From NCBI GenBank assembly GCA_003173915.1, contig PPGL01000017.1, forward strand, positions 1 to 9,113: DNA of 9,113 bases, in the 5' to 3' direction. This document shows positions 1-8,215 of the stretch, one piece after another; the first letter of the stretch is position 1; each line of letters begins with the position of its first letter. A model generated the notes under the pieces. It was not told the DNA's origin. It was given only the letters and a program-made list of their open reading frames with translations, and ran no database searches. Both the position numbers and the translations under genes were made by a program. This stretch comes from Candidatus Levyibacteriota bacterium (lineage in GTDB: Bacteria > Patescibacteria > Microgenomatia > Levybacterales > UBA12049).

Positions 1-897
1 GCACTTCTGACAGCAGAATCTCGTGGAACAACAGGACCAGCAAAGAATGAGAAAATTGCTCAAGCTGTTGCTGAATGTCGAAGACTTAATGTTCCACTAC
101 TTCCACCGGATATTAATAGATCAGAAGATGGATTTAGTATTGAGGACAAAACTAAGATTCGATTTGGATTTTCAGCAATTAAAAATGTTGGCGAAGCAGC
201 AATAGGTTCAATACTTGAGGAAAGAAAAAAGCGAACATTTGAAAGTTTGGATGATTTTACGAGTAGACTTTCTGGCCAAGCAATAAATAAGAAAACACTG
301 GAAAGTCTTATTAAAGCAGGGGCAATGGATTCATTTGGCAATAGAGCGGTTTTACTTGCAACATACAATGAGTCAGTTGAAAAAGCAAATAAGTTACGCA
401 AACAACAACAAGAGGGACAAAAATCCTTATTTGGGGATGATCCCGATTCCCAATATTCTGCATCATCTGCATCTGTTTTTTCAGATTTAGATGATTTTAC
501 TCCAGAGGAAAAATTGGCATTTGAAAAAGAACTTCTGGGAATTTACCTTACTGCTCATCCACAGGCACAGTATTTTAGTGTCATAAAGTCTGTGATAAGT
601 CATGAACTTGATAGCCTTGCGGAGGGACAAGAGGGAGCGGTTGTTACTGTCGGAGGTCTTATTGAATTTGTAAAAAAAATTTACACGAAAAAAACAGGTG
701 CTGAAATGGCATTTGTTGGAATAGGCAACGAAAGAGGTGTTTCTGTAGAATGTGTTGTGTTTCCCAAAGTATTTGATTTGTATAAAGAGATGCTTATGAA
801 AGACACAGTTGTGATTGTAGAAGGAAAATTAGATATGAAAAATGACAAACCAGTAGTTATTGTGAACGCCATTAAAAAACCAGGGAGGGTTGGATAA
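1..897 (+). CDS. dnaE: DNA polymerase III alpha subunit, C-terminal part (5' end outside window)
   Basis: Replicative DNA polymerase (C-family) catalytic subunit; only the last 298 residues are present, open from base 1 in frame 1. The fragment starts in the fingers/helix-hairpin-helix region: residues about 27-36 read CRRLNVPLLPPDIN-like, and about 53-63 read IRFGFSAIKNVG, both hallmark DnaE blocks. A Q-K-SLFGDD segment lies near 140-146, and an EKELLGIYLTAHP block near 175-186. An OB-fold follows at about 212-291 (GAVVTVGGLIEF to KPVVIVNAIKK), and the protein stops seven residues later with TAA. E. coli DnaE continues with a tau-binding C-terminal domain, which is absent here; several bacterial DnaE lineages end like this. 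The catalytic PHP and palm domains are outside the window. The ATP synthase operon follows after 133 bases, apparently under its own promoter. Family identification is very secure. Confidence 0.96.
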   Translation, partial: ALLTAESRGTTGPAKNEKIAQAVAECRRLNVPLLPPDINRSEDGFSIEDKTKIRFGFSAIKNVGEAAIGSILEERKKRTFESLDDFTSRLSGQAINKKTLESLIKAGAMDSFGNRAVLLATYNESVEKANKLRKQQQEGQKSLFGDDPDSQYSASSASVFSDLDDFTPEEKLAFEKELLGIYLTAHPQAQYFSVIKSVISHELDSLAEGQEGAVVTVGGLIEFVKKIYTKKTGAEMAFVGIGNERGVSVECVVFPKVFDLYKEMLMKDTVVIVEGKLDMKNDKPVVIVNAIKKPGRVG

Positions 898-903
898 TAA
901 CCG

Positions 904-945
904 TTAGCCAGTAGAAGACAGCAAATAGCGAGCTGTAAGTAAGAG
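904..945 (+). repeat. possible degenerate 7-base repeat stretch after dnaE
   Basis: Read in steps of seven from 904, the first four units (904-910, 911-917, 918-924, 925-931) all have AG at positions 3-4 and loosely fit ATAGCAA; the next two units lose the pattern. No clear inverted partner arm is seen before atpB. It may be a decayed half of the heptad palindromes found at the atpE/atpF and atpA/atpG junctions, but the match is weak and could be chance. Confidence 0.3.
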
Positions 946-993
946 TTTTCAACCTGTACTCGTTCAACATTTTACAATTTAATCTTTTTCTTC

Positions 994-1023
994 TTGACGC
1001 TCCAGGGTAGTTTTAGGTAAAAT
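994..1023 (+). promoter_or_regulatory. sigma70-type promoter of the ATP synthase operon (leaderless geometry)
   Basis: TTGACG at 994-999 (5 of 6 to TTGACA) and TAAAAT at 1018-1023 (5 of 6 to TATAAT) are separated by 18 bases. The -10 box ends 7 bases before the atpB ATG at 1031, so transcription should start at or within a base or two of the start codon. No Shine-Dalgarno sequence precedes atpB. This is the most likely main promoter of the operon. Confidence 0.75.
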
Positions 1024-1030
1024 TAACTAC

Positions 1031-1974
<944 letters not shown>

Positions 1975-1986
1975 CAAGAAGTTAGA

Positions 1987-2069
1987 AGGCAAAAGTCAAA
2001 GATCAAAAGTAAACTAAAAAGTTACATTTTTTGTAATTTTAATTTCTTTTTGACTTTTGCATTTTGATT
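1987..2069. repeat. inverted heptad-repeat palindrome between atpE and atpF
   Basis: The left arm (1987-2014) consists of four 7-base units approximating AGTCAAA (starts 1987, 1994, 2001, 2008). The right arm (2042-2069) holds the same kind of units on the opposite strand (TTTGACT at 2049, TTTGCAT at 2056, TTTGATT at 2063). GCAAAAGTCAAA at 1989-2000 pairs perfectly over 12 bases with 2049-2060. An inner stem of 9 pairs, including one G-U, joins 2018-2026 to 2032-2040 across a five-T loop. It forms one long hairpin in RNA or single-stranded DNA. It is not a typical terminator, because the stem is AT-rich and atpF must be transcribed beyond it. Confidence 0.75.
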
Positions 2070-2078
2070 TTTTATATT
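2050..2078 (+). promoter_or_regulatory. internal promoter before atpF (leaderless geometry)
   Basis: TTGACT (2050-2055; 5 of 6) and TATATT (2073-2078; 5 of 6) are separated by exactly 17 bases. The -10 box ends 7 bases before the atpF ATG, the same distance as at atpB. The -35 box lies inside the right arm of the heptad palindrome. No Shine-Dalgarno precedes atpF. A second, leaderless transcript starting at atpF is therefore likely. Confidence 0.7.
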
Positions 2079-2085
2079 TAACACT

Positions 2086-2583
2086 ATGGATATATTACAA
2101 AGTTTTGGAGTACAACCAGTATTACTTTTGGCACAAATTGTTAATTTTTTAATTATCTTGTGGCTTCTTAAACGGTACGCATACACGCCGATCTTTAAGA
2201 TGCTTAGTGATAGAAAAAAGACAATTGCTGAAGGATTAAAAAATTCAGAAGAAGCAAAAGAAGCACTTGAGAAAGCAGTTGAGGAAGAAAAGAAAATTCT
2301 CAAAAAAGCCCAGTCAGAAGCCCAAGCTATTTTAGCTGATGCTCGCAAACAGTCAGATGATACAATTGCTGCATCGAGAGACGAAGCAAAAGTGCAAGTT
2401 GAGCACATGCTTGCTGACGCAAAGGATAAAATGGCGCAAGACAGTCGAGAAATGGAAAAACGACTTGCTCTTTCTGCTGCCAAACTTGCCGTAGATATGT
2501 TGGAGAAGTCTTTGACTGGAGTATTTGATGAAAAAGAGCAAGAACAAGCAGTGAAGAAGTTGACAGCAAAGCTTAAAAAGTAA
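2086..2583 (+). CDS. atpF: F-type ATP synthase Fo subunit b
   Basis: Peripheral-stalk subunit, 165 residues. A single N-terminal membrane helix lies at about 10-27 (LLLAQIVNFLIILWLL), after the typical short outer segment MDILQSFGVQP. A long charged alpha-helical coiled coil follows, rich in Lys, Glu and Ala, starting at the family block YTPIFKMLSDRKKTIAEGL (about 33-50). The C-terminal part (SAAKLAVDMLEKSL) is the delta-binding end. There is only one b gene, so a b2 homodimer is expected rather than b/b'. ATG 2086 gives the usual N-terminus and sits 7 bases after a -10 box. Only one base separates its stop from the atpH start. Confidence 0.95.
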   Translation: MDILQSFGVQPVLLLAQIVNFLIILWLLKRYAYTPIFKMLSDRKKTIAEGLKNSEEAKEALEKAVEEEKKILKKAQSEAQAILADARKQSDDTIAASRDEAKVQVEHMLADAKDKMAQDSREMEKRLALSAAKLAVDMLEKSLTGVFDEKEQEQAVKKLTAKLKK

Positions 2584-2584
2584 T

Positions 2585-2950
2585 ATGACAAAAAAACAAA
2601 TACAAAGTCTTGTTTCAGAAAGTTACACAAAAGAACAACTAGACGAAAATAAGGTTAATACTATTGCGAAAGCATTAACAAGAAAAGACTTAAAAGCATA
2701 TATTCGGGGACTGAAGTTGGAAGAAAAAAAACGAGTTGTAAGTGTTGCGTTACCTTCTGCTTCTGTATATAATAATACCAAGAAAATTTTTTTGGATTTG
2801 TTTCCAGGGAAAACAGTTTCCTTTCAGGAAGACAAACTCCTCATGCTCGGGGGAAAAGTTCAGGCCAATGATATGGTGTATGATTTTTCCCTAAAAAATA
2901 AACTAGAGAATTTTATCAATGAACTCGAACAATCCTATGACGAAGAGTGA
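2585..2950 (+). CDS. atpH: F-type ATP synthase F1 subunit delta, shortened
   Basis: Couples the b stalk to the top of the alpha3beta3 head. It is identified by position between b and alpha and by its C-terminal block: LMLGGKVQANDMVYDFSLKN (about 86-105) matches the family signature of Gly-Gly, a Val/Ile strand, D-x-V-x-D-x-S, then Lys/Arg-Leu. At 121 residues it is far shorter than the usual 170-180. The C-terminal domain appears whole, whereas the N-terminal helical bundle, normally about 105 residues and the part that grips the alpha N-termini, is reduced to some 48. No frameshift or upstream in-frame extension is visible, because atpF ends one base before. The reduction therefore looks genuine. 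The end overlaps atpA. There is no Shine-Dalgarno, so translation is probably coupled to atpF. Confidence 0.88.
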   Translation: MTKKQIQSLVSESYTKEQLDENKVNTIAKALTRKDLKAYIRGLKLEEKKRVVSVALPSASVYNNTKKIFLDLFPGKTVSFQEDKLLMLGGKVQANDMVYDFSLKNKLENFINELEQSYDEE

Positions 2951-4454
2951 AGACATTATTCAAACACTAGAGAAAAAGCTTGTTGCCTTTAACGTAAATC
3001 CAAAAATGGAAAACGTTGGTGCAATTGAAAAAGTAACTGATGATGTGGTTGTTGCATCTGGCCTTTCCAAGGCACAAATGGGCGAACAAGTTGTCTTTGA
3101 AGATGGGACAGAAGGTGTTATTTTAAATCTTGATGAAGATTCTGTGTCAATTATTCTTCTTGGAAGATCAAGCACATTAAAAGAAGGAGATTCAGTCAAA
3201 ACAACAGGAAAACTTCTTTCGATTAATGCATCAGATGATTTACTCGGTCGAGTTATTAGCCCTATTGGTAAATCTCTTGATGGAAAAGCTCCAGCAAAAA
3301 AAGGGAAAGATATGCTACTTGAAAAGATTGCTGCTGGAGTTATTGCAAGAAAACCTGTTGATACTCCAATCAAAACTGGAATTAAAGCAGTTGATGCACT
3401 TATTCCAATTGGGAGGGGACAACGCGAACTTATTATCGGAGACCGCGGACTTGGTAAAACAGCAATTGCCGTTGATACCATTATCAATCAAGGACAGGCA
3501 AATAAAGGTGGAAAACGAGTAATTTGTGTGTATGTTGCTGTTGGACAAAAGCAAAGTACAATTGCACAGGTTGTGGAAAAATTTAGAGAAACAGGAGCTC
3601 TAGAATATTCAATAGTTGTTGCAGCAAGTGCATCTGATAATGCATCACTTTTATACTTAGCACCATTCGCCGGAGTTGCAATCGCAGAATACTTCTTAGA
3701 AAAAGGAGAAGATGTACTTATTGTCTATGACGATCTTACAAAACATGCATGGGCATATCGACAACTCTCACTTGTTCTTCGTCGTCCTGCAGGACGCGAG
3801 GCCTACCCAGGAGATATTTTCTACCTTCATTCAAGACTTTTGGAGCGTGCAGTTAAACTAAATGATGATTTTGGTGGTGGATCAATTACTGCACTTCCTG
3901 TTATTGAAACTCAAGCAGATGACATTTCTGCATATATCCCAACCAATGTTATTTCAATTACTGATGGACAAATTTTCTTAAAAAGTGATTTGTTTAACAG
4001 TGGCATTCGTCCAGCTGTTGATGTTGGGAATTCGGTATCTCGTGTCGGAGGCGCCGCACAGACAGGTGCAATGAAGTCTGTATCAGGACGTATCAAACTT
4101 GAGTTGGCACAATATCGCGAACTCGCAGTCTTTGCTCAGTTTGGTTCAGACTTGGATGCCGCAACTCAAGCACAGCTTGAAAGAGGTAAAAGATTGACAG
4201 AAGTGTTAAAGCAACCACAATATAGTCCACTTACTGAAAATACTGAAATTCTTAGTATCTGGGCAGTTACGAATGGATACACCGATGATGTGCCAGTTGA
4301 AAAAATTCAACAATTTGAAAAAGAGTATCATGCATATGTAAAATCACACAATAAAAAATTACTTGAAACCCTTTCTAGTGGGAAAAAACTTACACCAGAA
4401 GTAAATGAAGAATTGAAGAAAGTGACAACAGCGTTTAAGAAAGTATTTAGTTAA
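2919..4454 (+). CDS. atpA: F-type ATP synthase F1 subunit alpha
   Basis: Non-catalytic nucleotide-binding subunit of the F1 head, 511 residues, full length. The N-terminal beta-barrel runs to about 105. Walker A is GDRGLGKT at 174-181; most alpha subunits read GDRQTGKT, so the Gln-Thr pair is replaced here by Gly-Leu. The Walker B strand is DVLIVYDDL (265-273). The arginine finger that reaches the beta catalytic site is R375 in VGNSVSRVGGAAQ (E. coli R376). Other family blocks are IPIGRGQRELIIGDR, YVAVGQKQSTIAQVV and NVISITDGQIFL. The start at 2919 overlaps atpH by 32 bases. An alternative ATG at 2937 (MTKSEDIIQTL) overlaps by 14 and also fits the family N-terminus. Neither has a Shine-Dalgarno, so the choice is open. 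Confidence 0.97.
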   Translation: MNSNNPMTKSEDIIQTLEKKLVAFNVNPKMENVGAIEKVTDDVVVASGLSKAQMGEQVVFEDGTEGVILNLDEDSVSIILLGRSSTLKEGDSVKTTGKLLSINASDDLLGRVISPIGKSLDGKAPAKKGKDMLLEKIAAGVIARKPVDTPIKTGIKAVDALIPIGRGQRELIIGDRGLGKTAIAVDTIINQGQANKGGKRVICVYVAVGQKQSTIAQVVEKFRETGALEYSIVVAASASDNASLLYLAPFAGVAIAEYFLEKGEDVLIVYDDLTKHAWAYRQLSLVLRRPAGREAYPGDIFYLHSRLLERAVKLNDDFGGGSITALPVIETQADDISAYIPTNVISITDGQIFLKSDLFNSGIRPAVDVGNSVSRVGGAAQTGAMKSVSGRIKLELAQYRELAVFAQFGSDLDAATQAQLERGKRLTEVLKQPQYSPLTENTEILSIWAVTNGYTDDVPVEKIQQFEKEYHAYVKSHNKKLLETLSSGKKLTPEVNEELKKVTTAFKKVFS

Positions 4455-4538
4455 GCGTGAAGCGGCAAGCGTAAAGCGTCAAGAGAGTTTTGTCTTTTTA
4501 AGTAAAAAACTTTCCGCTTATCGCTTTACTCTTTACGC
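4455..4538. repeat. inverted heptad-repeat palindrome between atpA and atpG
   Basis: The left arm begins immediately after the atpA stop and has four consecutive 7-base units of form GCGTNAA (starts 4455, 4462, 4469, 4476; the second has GCGGCAA). The right arm (4511-4538) holds four complementary units on the other strand (TTTCCGC at 4511, TTATCGC at 4518, TTTACTC at 4525, TTTACGC at 4532). The arms pair imperfectly, with roughly two thirds of bases matching over about 30, across an AT-rich loop of 28 bases. The design is the same as at atpE/atpF but the unit sequence differs. There is no T-tract after the stem, so it is not a standard terminator. Confidence 0.78.
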
Positions 4539-4547
4539 TTTTATATT

Positions 4548-5459
4548 ATGGCAACAACATTATCACTCAGACGAAGAATTAAAACAGCACGAAATATTTC
4601 CAAAACAACTCGTGCTCTACAAATGATTGCTGCAAGCAGATTGAAAAAAGCTCAGGAAGCTGCAATTTCCAGTAGACCATACGTCAATAAACTCATTGAA
4701 GTTGCACAAAGTCTCGCGCCAACTGGAGACTCAGCAGGAGAAGAAGTTCATTCATATATGCAACTTCGCAAAACAACTGGTCGAACACTGTATGTTATTA
4801 TCTCTCCAGATAGAGGTTTGTGTGGTGCGTTAAATACAAATTTGGCTCGAGAATATTTTAAATTTAAAAGTGAGCATAATTCACTTTTTGTGACAGTTGG
4901 GAAAAAAATTGAAGGATTTGTCTCTGCAACAAACAAAAATTTGCTCGCTGCTTTTCCTTTTGGAAATACACTTCCGTCTTTTTCAGCAGTTGCTCCACTG
5001 ACCACGATTATAGACGAACAATATCTTTCTGGGAAAGTAGATTCTGTAAAGGTGTTGGCAACAAAGTTTACGAGTGTATTTTCTCAATCTCCACAAATCA
5101 TAGATTTATTGCCAGTTAGGCTAGAACCAACCCATTCGGCAAGTCATTCGACCATGAGCTCAGACCGAATCGGCTCAGTGCAGAAATCTGATGGGAGAAT
5201 TTTTGAGCCATCACAACAAGAACTTCTTCCAGCACTTCTCAAGCGGTATATAGAAATGGTGTTGTATCAACAATTTTTGGAAAATTACGCATCCTTTAAT
5301 GGAGCCCAAATGATTGCTATGCAAAATGCAACAAATAACGCAAAAGACGTTGTAAATGCCCTTACGTTGTTGTACAATAAAGCTCGTCAGGAAAAAATCA
5401 CCAAGGAAATTCTTGATATTACTTCCGGAGCAGTTGCGATGGAGCAAAGCGAAGGATAA
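4548..5459 (+). CDS. atpG: F-type ATP synthase F1 subunit gamma with a loop insertion
   Basis: Central rotor shaft, 303 residues, slightly longer than the usual 285-290. The N-terminal helix SLRRRIKTARNISKTTRALQ and MIAASRLKKAQ (about 6-36) and the C-terminal helix block MIAMQNATNNAKDV to YNKARQEKITKEILDI (about 255-291) form the coiled-coil axle. The central Rossmann-like domain starts with IISPDRGLCGALNTNL (84-99), a family signature. Between the LLP block (187-189) and the block IFEPSQQELLPALLKRYIE (218-236) there is extra, low-complexity sequence (about 195-211). It is encoded by a GC-rich stretch with short direct and inverted repeats. No Shine-Dalgarno or convincing promoter precedes ATG 4548; a TATATT directly abuts the ATG. 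The atpD start follows after 41 bases. Confidence 0.95.
   Translation: MATTLSLRRRIKTARNISKTTRALQMIAASRLKKAQEAAISSRPYVNKLIEVAQSLAPTGDSAGEEVHSYMQLRKTTGRTLYVIISPDRGLCGALNTNLAREYFKFKSEHNSLFVTVGKKIEGFVSATNKNLLAAFPFGNTLPSFSAVAPLTTIIDEQYLSGKVDSVKVLATKFTSVFSQSPQIIDLLPVRLEPTHSASHSTMSSDRIGSVQKSDGRIFEPSQQELLPALLKRYIEMVLYQQFLENYASFNGAQMIAMQNATNNAKDVVNALTLLYNKARQEKITKEILDITSGAVAMEQSEG
5131..5180. repeat. palindrome-like repeat inserted in frame in atpG
   Basis: This stretch of about 50 bases is roughly 55% GC in an AT-rich gene. It contains ATTCGG (5134-5139) with its inverse CCGAAT (5165-5170), the palindrome TGAGCTCA (5155-5162), and two direct repeats, CATTCG (5133 and 5145) and GCTCAG (5158 and 5173). 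It falls in the gamma loop that varies between species, keeps frame, and encodes residues about 195-211. The pattern resembles dispersed intergenic palindromes of the type CATTCGACNNGAGCTC. Family membership is recalled, not checked. Confidence 0.5.
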
Positions 5460-5494
5460 TCGTAGGTCTTTCACTCGCTCATACAACATTTTAA

Positions 5495-6922
<1,428 letters not shown>

Positions 6923-6927
6923 ACCTT

Positions 6928-7033
6928 TGTCATCCTGAGCAAGCGGAGCGCGTCGAAGGATCTCATACAAATCAGTACATTTGCTCTGCTGAGTTAGATT
7001 CCTCGATTCCACTTCGTTCCACTCGGAATGACA
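6928..7033. repeat. REP-like inverted repeat pair between atpD and atpC
   Basis: The left arm at 6928-6963 begins TGTCATCCTGAG and ends TCGAAGGATCT. The right arm at 6996-7033, read on the minus strand, begins TGTCATTCCGAG and ends TCGAGGAATCT. The two arms are diverged copies of one unit of about 36-38 bases in opposite orientation, separated by 32 bases, so the whole can fold as a large hairpin. Units of the type GTCATTCCGAGCGNAGCGAGGAATCT-like consensus are, as I recall, widespread dispersed repeats in bacterial genomes. It is GC-richer than its surroundings and fills nearly the whole gap, ending 7 bases before the atpC ATG. Confidence 0.8.
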
Positions 7034-7040
7034 TAAACAT

Positions 7041-7451
7041 ATGCCATTTCACTTAAATATTGTTACACCGGAAAAAACAATTATTGATACAGAAGTTGAC
7101 GAGCTTATTGTCCCGACAACAACAGGAGAGCTTGCAATTTTGCCTCATCATGTTCCACTCTTTACGCAGCTTGCAGAAGGAGAGCTTATTATGAAACATA
7201 ATAATAAGTCTGATAGCTTTGCAGTTGTTGGTGGATTTATTGAGGTTGGGAATAAGACAGTTACCGTACTCGCAGACTATGTTGCACATGGAAAAGACAT
7301 TTCTGCTGTTGAAGCGCAAAAGGCAAAAGAAAGAGCAGAAAAGGCAATGAAAGAACACACGAATCTAGAAGATCTTTCCAGAGCAGAAATGGAATTCAAA
7401 CGAGCAATTGCCGAGCTTAAAGTTGCTAATAAGTACAAAGCCTCAAAATAG
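7041..7451 (+). CDS. atpC: F-type ATP synthase F1 subunit epsilon
   Basis: Rotor foot and regulatory subunit, 136 residues, normal length. The N-terminal beta-sandwich (about 1-85) is typical: MPFHLNIVTPEKTIIDTEVD, then the block GELAILPHHVPLFTQL (about 29-44) and VVGGFIEVGNKTVTVLAD (about 63-80). The C-terminal part (about 90-133) forms the two-helix hairpin that in many bacteria can extend to inhibit ATP hydrolysis. It is rich in Ala, Lys and Glu (SAVEAQKAKERAEKAMKEH). It is the last gene of the operon and is separated from atpD by the REP-like element. No Shine-Dalgarno precedes ATG 7041, and no GC-rich terminator with a T-tract follows the TAG stop before the convergent next gene. Confidence 0.96.
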   Translation: MPFHLNIVTPEKTIIDTEVDELIVPTTTGELAILPHHVPLFTQLAEGELIMKHNNKSDSFAVVGGFIEVGNKTVTVLADYVAHGKDISAVEAQKAKERAEKAMKEHTNLEDLSRAEMEFKRAIAELKVANKYKASK

Positions 7452-7558
7452 TTCCTGTTTATTTTTCACTTTAATACTGAATTTTGGTAATAAAGCCAAT
7501 ACCTGTGAAATAGTATTGTTCAGTTTATTTTGAGTAAAAGCCAGCATAAATCTAGTAG
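7452..7558. other. convergent intergenic gap atpC / CBM60-like gene
   Basis: This 107-base AT-rich spacer lies between the two converging stops. ACTGAA near 7475 and TTCAGT near 7519 could pair across a long loop, but no GC-rich stem with a T-tract is seen for either strand. No gene or RNA is recognisable. Confidence 0.5.
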
Positions 7559-8116
7559 TTATAAGAGAGGAGTATTATATTGAAAATAGCCATTGCACTC
7601 AAGTTCGTCTGTTTTCAAATACCCCTGAGAACATCCTTGCGATGAAGACCTACCTCCAGAAGAAAATGTTGTTGGTGCTTCTGTTGTGTACGTATGACCA
7701 TCAATAACAATCTTTTCGACGTATAAATTCCTATCAGCTTTTGTCTGCGGATCATAATAATCATTTGTAAAATGTATCTCTACATCTGATGGAAAAATTT
7801 GTGTTAAGCCAGTATAGCTAAATTTTTCAAATCTGTAATTTTTATAATTTCCCTCAACACTCGGGAAGATTTTAACGATGGTTCCGTGAATAACCAGTAC
7901 CATTGTTGGGTAGATGCCTAATGCTGGTTGTCCGGCTGCATAAATATCAATCGTTGATTGTGTCGCTGTCGACTGTGGATAAAATCCATTTGCAGAAGTG
8001 TTAAAATTTTTAACCGACGGTTTGATACTTGTGTTAAATACGATTACTGTAATAATACAAAAAAAGATTCCGACAATAAATCCTACATACAAAGGTTGCA
8101 TTGTTTTCGTATGCAT
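7559..8116 (-). CDS. membrane-anchored protein with CBM60-like carbohydrate-binding domain
   Basis: A 185-residue protein with a short cytoplasmic start, one strong hydrophobic helix at about 10-28 (YVGFIVGIFFCIITVIVF) and an exported remainder. It is either an uncleaved anchor or a signal peptide. Residues about 54-148 resemble the calcium-dependent xylan-binding modules CBM36/CBM60. The segment STIDIYAAGQPALGIYPTM opens the domain, FTND (116-119) carries the calcium-ligand type Asp, and DRNLYVEKIVIDG (128-140) matches the module's closing D-RNLYVD-I-V-G strand. The tail has C162 and C174, possibly a disulfide. No catalytic domain is present, so a surface carbohydrate-binding or adhesion role is possible but unproven. 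It is convergent with atpC and divergent from the hydrolase gene; a later in-frame ATG (M6) is an alternative start. Confidence 0.7.
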   Translation of the reverse strand: MHTKTMQPLYVGFIVGIFFCIITVIVFNTSIKPSVKNFNTSANGFYPQSTATQSTIDIYAAGQPALGIYPTMVLVIHGTIVKIFPSVEGNYKNYRFEKFSYTGLTQIFPSDVEIHFTNDYYDPQTKADRNLYVEKIVIDGHTYTTEAPTTFSSGGRSSSQGCSQGYLKTDELECNGYFQYNTPLL

Positions 8117-8196
8117 AGCTTTTGTAAATTAACTTTTAACATAAAGCAGGTAAGAATTTGAATGTGTGGAAATAGATATTTTTTTTGTAAAAAGAA

Positions 8197-8207
8197 TGAT
8201 ATACAAT
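8197..8207 (+). promoter_or_regulatory. probable -10 region of the hydrolase gene
   Basis: TACAAT at 8202-8207 (5 of 6 to TATAAT) is preceded by TGA, and TATACA in extended -10 context overlaps it. No good -35 box is seen; a T-rich run (8179-8186) sits in that area. The box ends 8 bases before ATG 8216, close to the leaderless spacing seen at atpB and atpF. This argues for the 8216 start rather than the upstream ATG at 8162. Confidence 0.5.
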
Positions 8208-8215
8208 ACAAGCGT

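Noticed and set aside
965..974. CAACATTTTA shared upstream of atpB (965) and atpD (5484) as an operator
   Set aside because: A ten-base match in AT-rich DNA is weakly informative; it lies at different distances from the two starts and is absent before other genes.
2022..2630. Long minus-strand open frame (202 residues) across atpF
   Set aside because: It mirrors the atpF coding frame, has a Ser/Ala/Phe-rich composition typical of an antisense shadow of a Lys/Glu-rich coiled coil, and shows no domain. Other minus-strand frames across atpA, atpD, atpG and atpC are rejected for the same reason.
2948..2950. UGA recoding to glycine, as in some Patescibacteria
   Set aside because: TGA ends atpH inside the properly overlapping atpA start and also ends the hydrolase after a complete domain; no in-frame TGA interrupts any conserved gene.
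4542..4547. TATATT directly before the atpG ATG as a -10 box
   Set aside because: It abuts the start codon, so transcription would begin inside the gene, and the best -35 candidate (4518-4523) matches only three of six bases.
8162..8215. Longer start of the hydrolase gene at ATG 8162
   Set aside because: The extra 18 residues are rich in Cys, Tyr, Lys and Arg, unlike the fold, and a good -10 box lies within this stretch 8 bases before ATG 8216.
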